In this document: positions 18,696 through 26,708 of the stretch, piece after piece
How the letters are laid out: each line of letters begins with the position of its first letter
How positions within the stretch are numbered: the stretch's first letter is position 1
Assembly: GCF_002943565.1 (NCBI RefSeq)
Contig: NZ_PJCH01000011.1
Location: 248,001 to 312,000, forward strand
DNA from: Hyphococcus luteus
Lineage (GTDB): Bacteria; Pseudomonadota; Alphaproteobacteria; Caulobacterales; Parvularculaceae
Length of the DNA stretch: 64,000 nucleotides
Reading direction: 5' to 3'
Position numbers and translations under genes: made by a program
Notes under the pieces: generated by a model
Seen by the model: the letters and a program-made list of their open reading frames with translations, nothing else
Told to the model about the DNA's origin: nothing
Database searches by the model: none

Positions 18696-19211
18696 ATGCC
18701 ACGCAATAATGATGATAACGACGAACTTGCCGTTTGGAGTCTGTTTGGCCAGACCCACATCCCCTACAGAATACTTTTTCTCGGCAAGATGCTGGACCGC
18801 CTGACCACGACGCAGGTGAAAACGCTCGCCGACCTGACGCTGGCCGAATGGCGCGTGATTGCGCATCTGGGCGTCATGGGAAAAAAGAGCGCCAGCGAAA
18901 TTTGCTCCGCAGCCATGCTGGATCGCGCCGAGGTGAGCCGGTCCGTAACGCGCCTCGTAGATCGCGGCTTGCTGAAGCGCTCCCCAAACCCGCGGAACAA
19001 GAAAAGCCAATTGCTTTCGTTGACGGCAAAAGGAACGAAGACCTATCTCGGGGTGCAAAAGCACCGCCTTGGATTTTTCGGATATCTCACCGAAGACCTC
19101 AACAAGAAGGAACTGGCGCTGCTCGACGATTTTCTGTTGCGCATCGCAAAGCGCGCCACCCGTATCGACGATACGCCCGAGACCCTGACAAAACTTATCG
19201 AAAAGTCCTGA
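18696..19211 (+). CDS. MarR-family transcriptional regulator of the island
   Basis: 171-residue winged helix-turn-helix regulator. LTLAEWRVIAHLGVMGKKSASEICSAAMLDRAEVSRSVTRLVDRGLLKR is the recognition region (split: residues about 53-101), with the wing NPRNKKSQLLSLT after it. I chose the ATG at 18696; a TTG at 18645 is in frame but has no better ribosome site. It is divergent from the TonB receptor and upstream of the oxygenase gene, the usual place for a local repressor released by an aromatic ligand. A short leader frame (18638-18709) with a good ribosome site overlaps its start. Confidence 0.88.
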   Translation: MPRNNDDNDELAVWSLFGQTHIPYRILFLGKMLDRLTTTQVKTLADLTLAEWRVIAHLGVMGKKSASEICSAAMLDRAEVSRSVTRLVDRGLLKRSPNPRNKKSQLLSLTAKGTKTYLGVQKHRLGFFGYLTEDLNKKELALLDDFLLRIAKRATRIDDTPETLTKLIEKS

Positions 19212-19318
19212 CGCTGCTCCACCATGGAAAACTGCACCGCACCATGGTCGCGGCGCTTCTATGGCGCCGCCGCAAAAGGCGCCTTGGTTATGAGCGCGCG
19301 TTGACAACGCTGTCGTTG

Positions 19319-19334
19319 TATTGAACAATCAACA
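19319..19334. promoter_or_regulatory. Putative MarR operator before the cleavage oxygenase
   Basis: TATTGAACAATCAACA matches TGTTGA-N4-TCAACA with one mismatch. A TTGACA at 19301-19306 could be the -35 box, and the palindrome would then cover the -10 region, fitting repression. Confidence 0.6.
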
Positions 19335-19411
19335 TTGTGGCGCTTGGGACCATCCCTTGCGCCGCGTTGCTGTTCTGCAAACAGCCTAACCTCCCGCGCC
19401 AAAGCATCGCC

Positions 19412-20860
19412 ATGAGCATCGTGTTCTCCAAAGAAAATCCGCTTTTTCAGGGCTGGGGCCGCCCGCTCCGGCTTGAAAGCAATATCGCCGGACTTGAACT
19501 CGTGTCGGGCGAGGTGCCGGACGGCATAAACGGATGCTGGTTTCGCGCCGGCCCGGACTGGCAGTATCCGAGCGGTCGAGACGATGACATTTTCATCGAC
19601 GGCGAAGGCATGATCCACCGTTTCAATTTTGAGAACGGCGCCGTTTCTTACCGTAGCCGCTGGGTGCGCACTGCCCGTTTTGAAGCCCAGGAAAAGGCGG
19701 GAAAAGCGCTTTTTGGACGCTATAGAAATCGTTACACGAACGATGCCTCGGTCGCTAATATCAGCATGGGCACCGGCAACACCAACGCGATCTTCCATGC
19801 CGGAAAGCTCCTTGCCCTGAAAGAAGACGACCTTCCCTATGAAATCGATCCCGAGACGCTGGAGACGATTGGAAAATACGGCCATCGCGGCGCCGTAAAA
19901 TCCGTGTGCATGAGCGCGCATCCGAAAGTCGATACAGTCGAAGACAAACTGCTGACCTACGCCTATCAGGCGAAAGGCGATGCGACGAAAGACATCGTCT
20001 ATTACGAGTTCGACAGCGACGGAACGCTCGGCAGCGAGATCTGGTTCGAGATGCCCTTCCCCGGCATGGTCCATGATTTCGCGATTACGCCAAGTTACGC
20101 AATATTTCCGATTTTTCCGCTGATCGCCGATCTTGAGCGTATCAAAAGCGGCGGCGACTATTACGCTTATTATCCCGACGAACAGATGCATGTCGCGATC
20201 GCGCCGCGCAATGGCGCCGCTAAAGACGTGAAATGGTTTAAAGGTCCAGCCTGGACTGCGGGACACATGCTGAACGCGTTCGAGGAAGACGGCCGCGTCT
20301 GCCTCGATCTTTGCCTTTATGACGGCAGTTGTTTCACCTTTCTCAAGACAGACAAAGGCGAGCCAACAACGTTCTGCCCACCCATTCTGTCGCGCCTCAG
20401 CTTTGACATGAAGCAACAAGACGACACGTTCGACCGCCGGCCCATCATGCCGGTTCCCTGCGAAATGCCGCGCACCGACGACCGCTATCAGGGCTATCCC
20501 TTACAACATGGGTTTATGATTGTTTACCGCGCCCAGGACGGAACAAGCGCGCTCGGCAAAGTCGACATGTCCACAGGCGAGATGAAGACCTGGTCGCCCG
20601 GCCCCCGCTCGTCGATCCATGAACCGCAATTCGTTCCCCGCGCGCCCGACGCGCCGGAGGGAGACGGCTGGCTGCTGGTCATTGTCAACCGGCTCGATGA
20701 CAACCACAGCGACCTTGCGATTGTCGACGCGACGGACATCGAGGCCGGCCCGGTCGCCTTGTTGCGGCTGCCGGTGCGCGTGCGATCCACCTTTCACGGC
20801 ACATGGGTTCCAGCCGATACTTTGGAAACCGGCCATCACGCGATGAAGAGGACCGCATGA
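19412..20860 (+). CDS. Carotenoid cleavage oxygenase family, lignostilbene dioxygenase type
   Basis: Fe(II) dioxygenase predicted to split an activated C=C bond into two aldehydes. 482 residues from the ATG at 19412. The four iron ligands are visible: H170 (SAHPKVD), H221 (MVHDFAIT), H285 (TAGHMLNAF) and H462 (STFHGTW). Y104 and K137-E138 fall three residues after Y101 and K134-E135 of bacterial lignostilbene/resveratrol dioxygenases, where they bind the substrate 4-hydroxyl. This favours a phenolic stilbenoid over a carotenoid. The stop overlaps the next gene's ATG. GTG at 19337 is an alternative start. Confidence 0.92.
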   Translation: MSIVFSKENPLFQGWGRPLRLESNIAGLELVSGEVPDGINGCWFRAGPDWQYPSGRDDDIFIDGEGMIHRFNFENGAVSYRSRWVRTARFEAQEKAGKALFGRYRNRYTNDASVANISMGTGNTNAIFHAGKLLALKEDDLPYEIDPETLETIGKYGHRGAVKSVCMSAHPKVDTVEDKLLTYAYQAKGDATKDIVYYEFDSDGTLGSEIWFEMPFPGMVHDFAITPSYAIFPIFPLIADLERIKSGGDYYAYYPDEQMHVAIAPRNGAAKDVKWFKGPAWTAGHMLNAFEEDGRVCLDLCLYDGSCFTFLKTDKGEPTTFCPPILSRLSFDMKQQDDTFDRRPIMPVPCEMPRTDDRYQGYPLQHGFMIVYRAQDGTSALGKVDMSTGEMKTWSPGPRSSIHEPQFVPRAPDAPEGDGWLLVIVNRLDDNHSDLAIVDATDIEAGPVALLRLPVRVRSTFHGTWVPADTLETGHHAMKRTA

Positions 20861-21378
20861 ACCCGACCTGCTGGCCTGACGGCGTTCCGGCGACAATGCC
20901 CGCGCAGGACCGCGCGGATATTATAGAGCTCTATGCGCGTTACGCCTGGGGGCTGGATCTGGCCGACGAAGAGATGCTGTTATCGGCATTTGCTGAAGAC
21001 GCGTGGTTCGACCATCTCTGGCAAGGCCGCGTACAGGGCCATGAGGCGATCCTCAAAAACATGCATGAACTGTGGGGCGAACGCTTTCACTGGTGGTTCG
21101 GACGTCAGCATGTCTTCAATCATCACATCATGACGCCGACAGAAGACGGCGCCGATGTGCGCTGTTTCTTTCAGATTCTTCAGTACAACCCCGAATACAA
21201 AAACAATTTTGTGTTTGGGGTCGGAACGAGAGAGGACAAGCTCGTTAAACGCGATGGGCGCTGGCTGTTTTACAGCCTCTATGTCAACGCCTGGACAAGC
21301 GCTGATGAAATCCCGTGGAAAGGCGTCCGCCCGGCCGCCAAGGGACCGAGCAAAACAAAGCCCGCCTCAAGCTCATAA
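20857..21378 (+). CDS. SnoaL/NTF2-like fold protein coupled to the oxygenase
   Basis: 173-residue small alpha+beta barrel protein. The region QDRADIIELYARYAWGLD followed by a Trp/His-rich core (HWWFGRQHVFNHHIM) is typical of SnoaL-4/NTF2-like isomerases, hydratases and ring-hydroxylase beta subunits. The ATG at 20857 overlaps the oxygenase stop (ATGA) and follows GAAGAGGA, so translation is coupled. It probably acts on a product or substrate of the oxygenase. The chemistry cannot be read from sequence. Confidence 0.82.
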   Translation: MNPTCWPDGVPATMPAQDRADIIELYARYAWGLDLADEEMLLSAFAEDAWFDHLWQGRVQGHEAILKNMHELWGERFHWWFGRQHVFNHHIMTPTEDGADVRCFFQILQYNPEYKNNFVFGVGTREDKLVKRDGRWLFYSLYVNAWTSADEIPWKGVRPAAKGPSKTKPASSS

Positions 21379-21416
21379 AGGTCTGCCGGTTGCGGCCGGC
21401 GGCATGTGGATCGGAT

Positions 21417-22277
21417 ATGACGACGATACTCGACAGAATTGCAGAGATCGGGTTTGAATTTTCGCCGGCGCTTGTTCAGAAATCCATCGCTCTGTTTGCG
21501 CCCACGGCGCCCTCCCCCAACGAAAAGCGCGTGCTGCGCGACTGCGCGTATGGTCCGGATGCGCGTCACCGTCTCGATATTTTCCTTCCCGAAGGCGGCA
21601 ACGAAAAGCGCGGAGTCGTCGTTTTCGTTCACGGCGGCGGTTTTATCGGCGGCGACAAAGGCGCGCCCGGCGCGCCGTTCTATAACAATATCGGCGCATG
21701 GGCGGCGGCGAACGGCATGATCGGGGTCACCATGACCTACCGGCTTGCGCCCGACCATCCATGGCCCGCCGGCGCGGAAGATGTCGCGGCAGCGATCGAC
21801 TGGCTGCACGCTCATGTCGCAGAACACGGCGGCGACCCGGACATGGTGTATCTTATGGGCCAATCGGCCGGGGCTGCTCATGTCGCCGCCTACGTCGCCC
21901 ATGACGCTTGGCGCGAACACGCCGAAAGGCGCCTCGCCGGCGCAATCATGCTGTCTGGCCTATATGATATTGCCCGGGCCGAAAGAAATGCGTTCCAAGC
22001 CGCTTATTACGGCGAAGACGATGGAGATTACGCTTCCCGCTCCTCCCTAGAAGGCTTCGCCAAGGTTTCAGTCCCCTGCTTTTTCACCATGGCCGAGCAT
22101 GACCCGGCGGATTTCCAACGGCAGGCCGAATGGGCGCGCGGCGTCTATGCGCGAAACCATGGCGGCAGTTGCGGCTTTGCTGTCTGCAAAGGGCACAATC
22201 ACATCACGCCCGTGCTACAGATCGGCGGCCCCCATGACGAGTTGGGGCCTGTCCTTTTGAACTTCATAAACCGTTAA
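21417..22277 (+). CDS. HSL-type alpha/beta hydrolase (esterase)
   Basis: 286-residue cytoplasmic esterase of the hormone-sensitive-lipase family. The oxyanion-hole motif HGGGF is at 72-76, nucleophile S150 in GQSAG, acid D229 in AEHDP and base H260 in KGHNH. The ATG at 21417 follows GGATCGGAT. It lies 38 bp after the SnoaL-like gene and ends 12 bp from a convergent gene, completing the plus-strand operon of the right arm. Candidate role: hydrolysis of an aryl or acyl ester in the island pathway. Confidence 0.9.
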   Translation: MTTILDRIAEIGFEFSPALVQKSIALFAPTAPSPNEKRVLRDCAYGPDARHRLDIFLPEGGNEKRGVVVFVHGGGFIGGDKGAPGAPFYNNIGAWAAANGMIGVTMTYRLAPDHPWPAGAEDVAAAIDWLHAHVAEHGGDPDMVYLMGQSAGAAHVAAYVAHDAWREHAERRLAGAIMLSGLYDIARAERNAFQAAYYGEDDGDYASRSSLEGFAKVSVPCFFTMAEHDPADFQRQAEWARGVYARNHGGSCGFAVCKGHNHITPVLQIGGPHDELGPVLLNFINR

Positions 22278-22289
22278 AAGGCATGACGG

Positions 22290-22703
22290 CTATTCAGGCC
22301 GGTCCTCAGCCCGCATCCAACGCCGCTCAAAAATCGCCGCGCGAATTTTCACATAAAGCCCGTCAGCGATATCATAAAACACGAAGGAATTGATGTAGAG
22401 CTGGTCGCCTTTCGCCATCGGCCCCGATGGAAAATCCGGCGCATCCTGCATCGCCGTAAATGTCGACTTCAATTCCGCCGCCAGCGTTTGGCCATCGGAC
22501 ACACAGGCGCAAATGGCTATCTTGCGCGATGCGCGCTCGTTCACCTTGGTGTAGCAATCGACGATTGCATCGCGGCCAATAAGCTCGCGGCCCGTTCCGT
22601 TCATCAGTTTGATGTCCGGCGAATAAAAGGTGATGAGCTTTTCGTAGTTCCTGTTGTTGAATGTGTCGATATAGTCAGCGAACCGTTCTTCAGGCGACAT
22701 CAT
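22290..22703 (-). CDS. SnoaL/NTF2-like protein, paralogue 2
   Basis: 137 residues. FADYIDTFNNRNYEKLITFYSPDIKL and APDFPSGPMAKGD mark the SnoaL/NTF2-like fold. It begins immediately after the stop of the preceding paralogue with no gap. The pair share the DxFNNxxY/F start and the PDF-x-GPM-x-x-GD loop, so they arose by tandem duplication and may form a heterodimer. Third gene in the MFS-led operon. ATG at 22700 is an alternative. Confidence 0.82.
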   Translation of the reverse strand: MMSPEERFADYIDTFNNRNYEKLITFYSPDIKLMNGTGRELIGRDAIVDCYTKVNERASRKIAICACVSDGQTLAAELKSTFTAMQDAPDFPSGPMAKGDQLYINSFVFYDIADGLYVKIRAAIFERRWMRAEDRPE

Positions 22704-23114
22704 TTAGCGCTCCCGAATGACGCAATATCGAGAAGAGCGAATGCGCGTGAATAGCCCTTCCGCATTAAGATCGTAAAAAATAAAATTGACAGTCTGGCGA
22801 CGATCGCCCGCCTTCATGGGGCCAGGCGCGAAATCAGGCCAGTCTTTTCGGAAATCGAGGGTCGTGACAATTTCTACAGCAACATGGGTTTTGGACCCCA
22901 CAAAGGTTTTCAGCTCGATATGCTCGTCAAGCCGTTCCATGACCATGCGATAAAACTTCACAATCTCTGCCGGCCCTTTAAGGTTCGCAGCCTGTCCGTA
23001 AAACTCCACATCAGGCGCATAAAAAGCGCTAAAGCCGTTAAAATCGTTATTATTGAACGCATCTAAATAACGCTCGAACCATTCGCGCCCACCAGCGGCG
23101 TCAATATTTTCCAT
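22704..23114 (-). CDS. SnoaL/NTF2-like protein, paralogue 1
   Basis: 136 residues from the ATG at 23114, which follows AAGGTGG; the longer frame to 23132 has no ribosome site. RYLDAFNNNDFNGFSAFYAPDVEFYG and WPDFAPGPMKAGD show the same NTF2-like family as its downstream neighbour. It lies 47 bp after the MFS gene. No dedicated catalytic residues can be named. Confidence 0.82.
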   Translation of the reverse strand: MENIDAAGGREWFERYLDAFNNNDFNGFSAFYAPDVEFYGQAANLKGPAEIVKFYRMVMERLDEHIELKTFVGSKTHVAVEIVTTLDFRKDWPDFAPGPMKAGDRRQTVNFIFYDLNAEGLFTRIRSSRYCVIRER

Positions 23115-23161
23115 GGTCCACCTTTCCATCATATTTTATTTGGAATTCAGAAAACCGCTCA

Positions 23162-24556
23162 CTATGCGGCGTCGGCTCCGGCTTTTGCCTCTTCGTAGAA
23201 ATCGTTGCGCAGCCTCACCGATGCAAAGAAGTACAGGAGCGCCGCGATGAAAAAGATGCATACAGCTACATTCAACGCCCTTTGAATGCCCAGCGCGCTT
23301 GCTTCAAGACACGCCGTAACCGCTGACGCGCTCGCCCCAGCGATTGCCACCCCGCCGGGACAAGCCGCATGGAAATCACCGTCAAATGCGCCGGTCGCCA
23401 TAAGGTCGCTCACCCAGCCTATGAAAGTTGGCCCAAGGCCCGAGCCTATCATGGTGTAAAGCATGGCGAACATCGCCGCGCCGGTCGCACGCATGCGCGG
23501 ATGAAGCAGATTCTGAATCATGCCAGAGGTTGGCGCATAAAAAATAAGCAGCATAGAGCCGGCAATTACGAGCAGTATGGTCGCCAAAGTAATATTATGA
23601 ACATTGAATGCTGCGAAATAGAAAAACGGCGCAATGCTAAGGCCAATCGCAGCCCCCCAAGCCGGCCACCGCTCGTCGCGTTTGGCAAGCCAATCGGTTC
23701 CAAATGATCCAAGCATAAGACCTATGGTAAGAAACGTCGCCGAGATAAACCCGTAATATAAAGCCGCTTCGCGCACCGGCATGTCGTAAGTTCTTGCCAG
23801 GAAAACCGCGAGAAACTGCGAAATCGATGTCATCCCAAACCCAGCAGTCGATCCGCCCGCTATGATGAGCATCAAGGATGGTTTGGAGCGCATCGTTTTC
23901 AAAAAAGCTGGGAAATCCGGAGGCGGAGAAACGCCCGGCGGAGCGCCATCGGCCAGACCGCGACTCGGTTCGCGGACGATCAAAAGAACAGACAGCGCAA
24001 CGATCAATCCGGCAGCGCCTAAAATGTAAAACGCATAACGCCAGTTCCAAGCCTCAGCAAAATAACCGCCCACAAGCGAACCGGTCAGGATGCCCGCTGG
24101 CGTGCCAAGCATTATTATGCCCATAATCGAGGAGCGCTTGTTCCTTTTAAACCTGTCGCCGACCATGGAGTTCACGGTCGGAATAAAACCCGCCTCGCCA
24201 ACGCCGACGCCAATCCGTCCCAGCGCTATATGTAAGAATGAATGCGCAAAGCCGCAAAAAACCGTCGCCGCCGACCAAACAGCCGCACAGGTCGCCATGA
24301 TTTTTACCCGCGATTTGCGTTCAGCCAAACGCGCAAGGGGGACGCCAAGCATCGAGTATAAAAACGCAAAGGCGAGCCCCTGCAACAGTCCGAGCTGCAA
24401 ATCGCTGAGGAGAAGTTCTGTCTTGATTGTCTGGGCAAGCACCGCAAAAACCGAACGGTCCGCAAAATCGAACAGACAAACAAGAAACATCAGGAAGACG
24501 AATAACCTCTGGCTGGCAGGAGCTAACAACCCCTCCTGTCCGGATTGATTTGACAC
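23162..24556 (-). CDS. MFS transporter
   Basis: 464-residue inner-membrane transporter with about 12 hydrophobic segments. The motif between helices 2 and 3 is degenerate (GVPLARLAERKSR), with GRIGVGVGEAGFIPT at helix 5. The SpnS-like MFS arrangement is common for aromatic-acid or lipid permeases. I start at GTG 24556 because AGGGAGG lies just upstream; the longer frame to 24586 would place the operator inside the coding region. It leads an operon with two SnoaL-like genes and is probably the inner-membrane partner of the TonB receptor. Confidence 0.88.
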   Translation of the reverse strand: MSNQSGQEGLLAPASQRLFVFLMFLVCLFDFADRSVFAVLAQTIKTELLLSDLQLGLLQGLAFAFLYSMLGVPLARLAERKSRVKIMATCAAVWSAATVFCGFAHSFLHIALGRIGVGVGEAGFIPTVNSMVGDRFKRNKRSSIMGIIMLGTPAGILTGSLVGGYFAEAWNWRYAFYILGAAGLIVALSVLLIVREPSRGLADGAPPGVSPPPDFPAFLKTMRSKPSLMLIIAGGSTAGFGMTSISQFLAVFLARTYDMPVREAALYYGFISATFLTIGLMLGSFGTDWLAKRDERWPAWGAAIGLSIAPFFYFAAFNVHNITLATILLVIAGSMLLIFYAPTSGMIQNLLHPRMRATGAAMFAMLYTMIGSGLGPTFIGWVSDLMATGAFDGDFHAACPGGVAIAGASASAVTACLEASALGIQRALNVAVCIFFIAALLYFFASVRLRNDFYEEAKAGADAA

Positions 24557-24569
24557 GTATGCCTCCCTA

Positions 24570-24585
24570 TGTTGATTATTCAACA
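24570..24585. promoter_or_regulatory. Putative MarR operator before the MFS operon
   Basis: TGTTGATTATTCAACA has perfect TGTTGA/TCAACA arms with a 4-base spacer. It lies 14 bases upstream of the GTG start, next to the ribosome site, where bound repressor would block the transcript. Confidence 0.75.
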
Positions 24586-24723
24586 CCTAGCGCGCCAGGA
24601 ACCAAATGTGAAGCAGCCAATCACGCAACCACAGAACATAACCGTAACGATAACTGCACAAGCGCGACGGGCCCGGGAAAGTCACACGTCATCGCCTTCG
24701 GCAGTTAGAAGCAAGCTCAGCCT

Positions 24724-25635
24724 ATGCTCGTTTATATTCTAGGCGCAGGCGCCATGGGCTGCGCGTTCGGCGCAAAGCTTTCAGCAGCCGGCTGGCGGAT
24801 ACACCTGATCGACGTAAACAAGGACCAAATCGACGCCATTAACCGGAACCGCCTGACGCTTCAGACCGATAGCGGCGAACAGACCTATGCTGTGGCAGCG
24901 AACACGGCGATTGACGCCGCCATGCCGGCGGATCTCATAATAGTCTTTACGAAATCTCTGCACACGACAGACGCCATGGCAAGCGTCGGCCATCTTATCA
25001 CCGACGATACACATGTGCTAACCCTACAAAATGGGCTTGGAAATGCGGAAAAAATTTCCACCTTTATCGCCGGAGACCGCATACTGGAGGGTGTGACAAC
25101 GGTTCCCGCCGAGATAGTCCGGCCGGGCGTCGTATCGTCTCATGGAGAAGGCGAAGTCCAGTTTTATCCTTATGGGGATGAAGTAAACGCCATGGCGGAA
25201 ACAATCGCCGCCACGCTCAACGCCGCCGGAATCGCCGCGACACTAGAACCCGCCGTAAAAAGCGCGATCTGGACAAAGGCAATTTTCAACGCCGCCATGA
25301 ACGCAACATGCGCCCTGCTCGACACTACGCCGGGGCCCCTTGGCGATCAGCAAGACGGCGTCGCCCTCATAAAAGCGCTTATCGATGAAGGCGTGCTGGC
25401 GGCGAAGGCCGCAGGGTGTCATCTTGATCCGCTGAAAATTCACGCCATGGCCAAGATGTCCATGACAGAGCATCGCGGCCATATCGCCTCCATGCTGCAA
25501 GACATCAGAGCCGGCCGGCGAACCGAAATCGACGACATCAACGGCGCGCTCGTAGAACAGGCGCGCGCGCATGGCGCAACCGCGCCCATGCATGAAACAC
25601 TATGGCGGCTCATGCGCGTACGCGAGCGGCTGTAA
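24724..25635 (+). CDS. Ketopantoate reductase-like (PanE/ApbA family) dehydrogenase
   Basis: 303-residue NAD(P)H-dependent oxidoreductase. The Rossmann motif GAGAMG is at residues 7-12, with LQNGLGN, the Lys-containing segment KSAIWTKAIFNAAMN (the expected catalytic Lys region) and SMLQDIRAGRRTEIDDINGAL of the C-terminal helical domain. True 2-dehydropantoate reductase is possible, but its place inside a catabolic island suggests a paralogue acting on a different 2-keto or 2-hydroxy acid, perhaps one that feeds the ThDP decarboxylase. Divergent from the MFS operon, convergent with the TauD-type gene. Confidence 0.85.
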   Translation: MLVYILGAGAMGCAFGAKLSAAGWRIHLIDVNKDQIDAINRNRLTLQTDSGEQTYAVAANTAIDAAMPADLIIVFTKSLHTTDAMASVGHLITDDTHVLTLQNGLGNAEKISTFIAGDRILEGVTTVPAEIVRPGVVSSHGEGEVQFYPYGDEVNAMAETIAATLNAAGIAATLEPAVKSAIWTKAIFNAAMNATCALLDTTPGPLGDQQDGVALIKALIDEGVLAAKAAGCHLDPLKIHAMAKMSMTEHRGHIASMLQDIRAGRRTEIDDINGALVEQARAHGATAPMHETLWRLMRVRERL

Positions 25636-25644
25636 AATTCTGGC

Positions 25645-26565
25645 TTATCTTGGCGCTTCTCCGGCGATCGTCGTCCGGTACATTTCGCGCCTGAACCCGT
25701 CATAATCATTGAGCGCTTGATGAATGCACAGGCGGTTGTCCCAAAGCGTCAAGGTTTTCGGCTCCCAGCGCAAACGGCACATAAAGGCCGGCTGCGTGAT
25801 GTGCCCCACCAGGTAACCGATGATCGGCGCCGCTTCCTCCTCGGCGAAGCCTTCAAAATTGATCGCGTATGACCCGTCCACATATAGGCACTTTTCGCCT
25901 GACACCGGGTGAGTCCTGACAAGCGGGTGATACGCGCCTTGAATCTTTTCTTTTAAGTCTTCGGGCAGCTCGGCGGCGGCGCGCAACTTTACCAGTTTGC
26001 CGATAGGATCGTCGCCCGGATTGCCTTTCGTCTGGGCGCCAACAAGCACGTCTCGCATGGACATGTGAACCTTCAGCGACTCGATCAGGTCTTTCATGGC
26101 GGGACTGAGCAAACGGTACGCCAGCGCGGAATTCGCCCATACCGTATCGCCGCCATAGGGAGGAATGTCTACGCCATACAGAATGCTGATTGCCGGAGGA
26201 CGCTTAAGGAATGGCGAATCGGTATGCCAACCCGCGCCGAAAACCCAGCCCGTCTTTACGTCTGCTTCCTTGATGATCGGCTGCACATTTCGATGCCCGT
26301 CAATACCGTCGGTATACGCGTCATCTGCAAATTCGCCAAAGCGAGCGCTGAACGATTCAAGCACGCCTGCGTCGATCTCCTGGTTGCGCAGATAAATCAT
26401 TTTGTGACGGAACAAGGCGTCTTCAACTTCTTTGAAGGCGTCATCGGAAAGATTTCCGACATCGACGCCCTTGATTTCCGCCCCCATCGCCGCGCAATGG
26501 GGCGCTGCTTCGATATGCCGGTATGTCTTGGCGGCGTTATACTCACGCCCGAAAGATGTGGTCAT
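25645..26565 (-). CDS. TauD/TfdA-family Fe(II)/2-oxoglutarate dioxygenase
   Basis: 306-residue non-haem iron oxygenase. The facial triad is visible as H114 and D116 in GWHTDSPF and H282 in CIHQALND, with the 2-oxoglutarate-binding Arg in FRREMYRTTI (R293/R297). Members hydroxylate next to a heteroatom and so cleave sulfonates, aryloxy ethers or O-methyl groups. In this context an ether- or methoxy-bearing aromatic is plausible. It is transcribed alone behind its own operator copy and ends 9 bp from the convergent reductase. Confidence 0.92.
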   Translation of the reverse strand: MTTSFGREYNAAKTYRHIEAAPHCAAMGAEIKGVDVGNLSDDAFKEVEDALFRHKMIYLRNQEIDAGVLESFSARFGEFADDAYTDGIDGHRNVQPIIKEADVKTGWVFGAGWHTDSPFLKRPPAISILYGVDIPPYGGDTVWANSALAYRLLSPAMKDLIESLKVHMSMRDVLVGAQTKGNPGDDPIGKLVKLRAAAELPEDLKEKIQGAYHPLVRTHPVSGEKCLYVDGSYAINFEGFAEEEAAPIIGYLVGHITQPAFMCRLRWEPKTLTLWDNRLCIHQALNDYDGFRREMYRTTIAGEAPR

Positions 26566-26584
26566 CTGTTTCCTCGCACAGTTT

Positions 26585-26609
26585 CCGTCAGACTTATGTT
26601 GTCTGACGG
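26585..26609. promoter_or_regulatory. 9-bp inverted repeat in the TauD-gene leader
   Basis: CCGTCAGAC-TTATGTT-GTCTGACGG lies between the putative operator and the start codon of the dioxygenase gene. It could form an RNA hairpin or bind a second regulator. No U-tract follows. Confidence 0.55.
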
Positions 26610-26624
26610 GAGACTAACGCATGA

Positions 26625-26640
26625 TGTTGATAAATCAATA
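26625..26640. promoter_or_regulatory. Putative MarR operator before the TauD-type gene
   Basis: TGTTGATAAATCAATA matches TGTTGA-N4-TCAACA with one mismatch. The flanks GCATGA and ACCTGAG are shared with the receptor-promoter copy, so the two promoters may have a common origin. Confidence 0.65.
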
Positions 26641-26708
26641 ACCTGAGTGACGCTCCACTACGGGAACGCCGCCCCGAAAGCGCATCCCGCATTGCCGTGA
26701 AAAACGAT

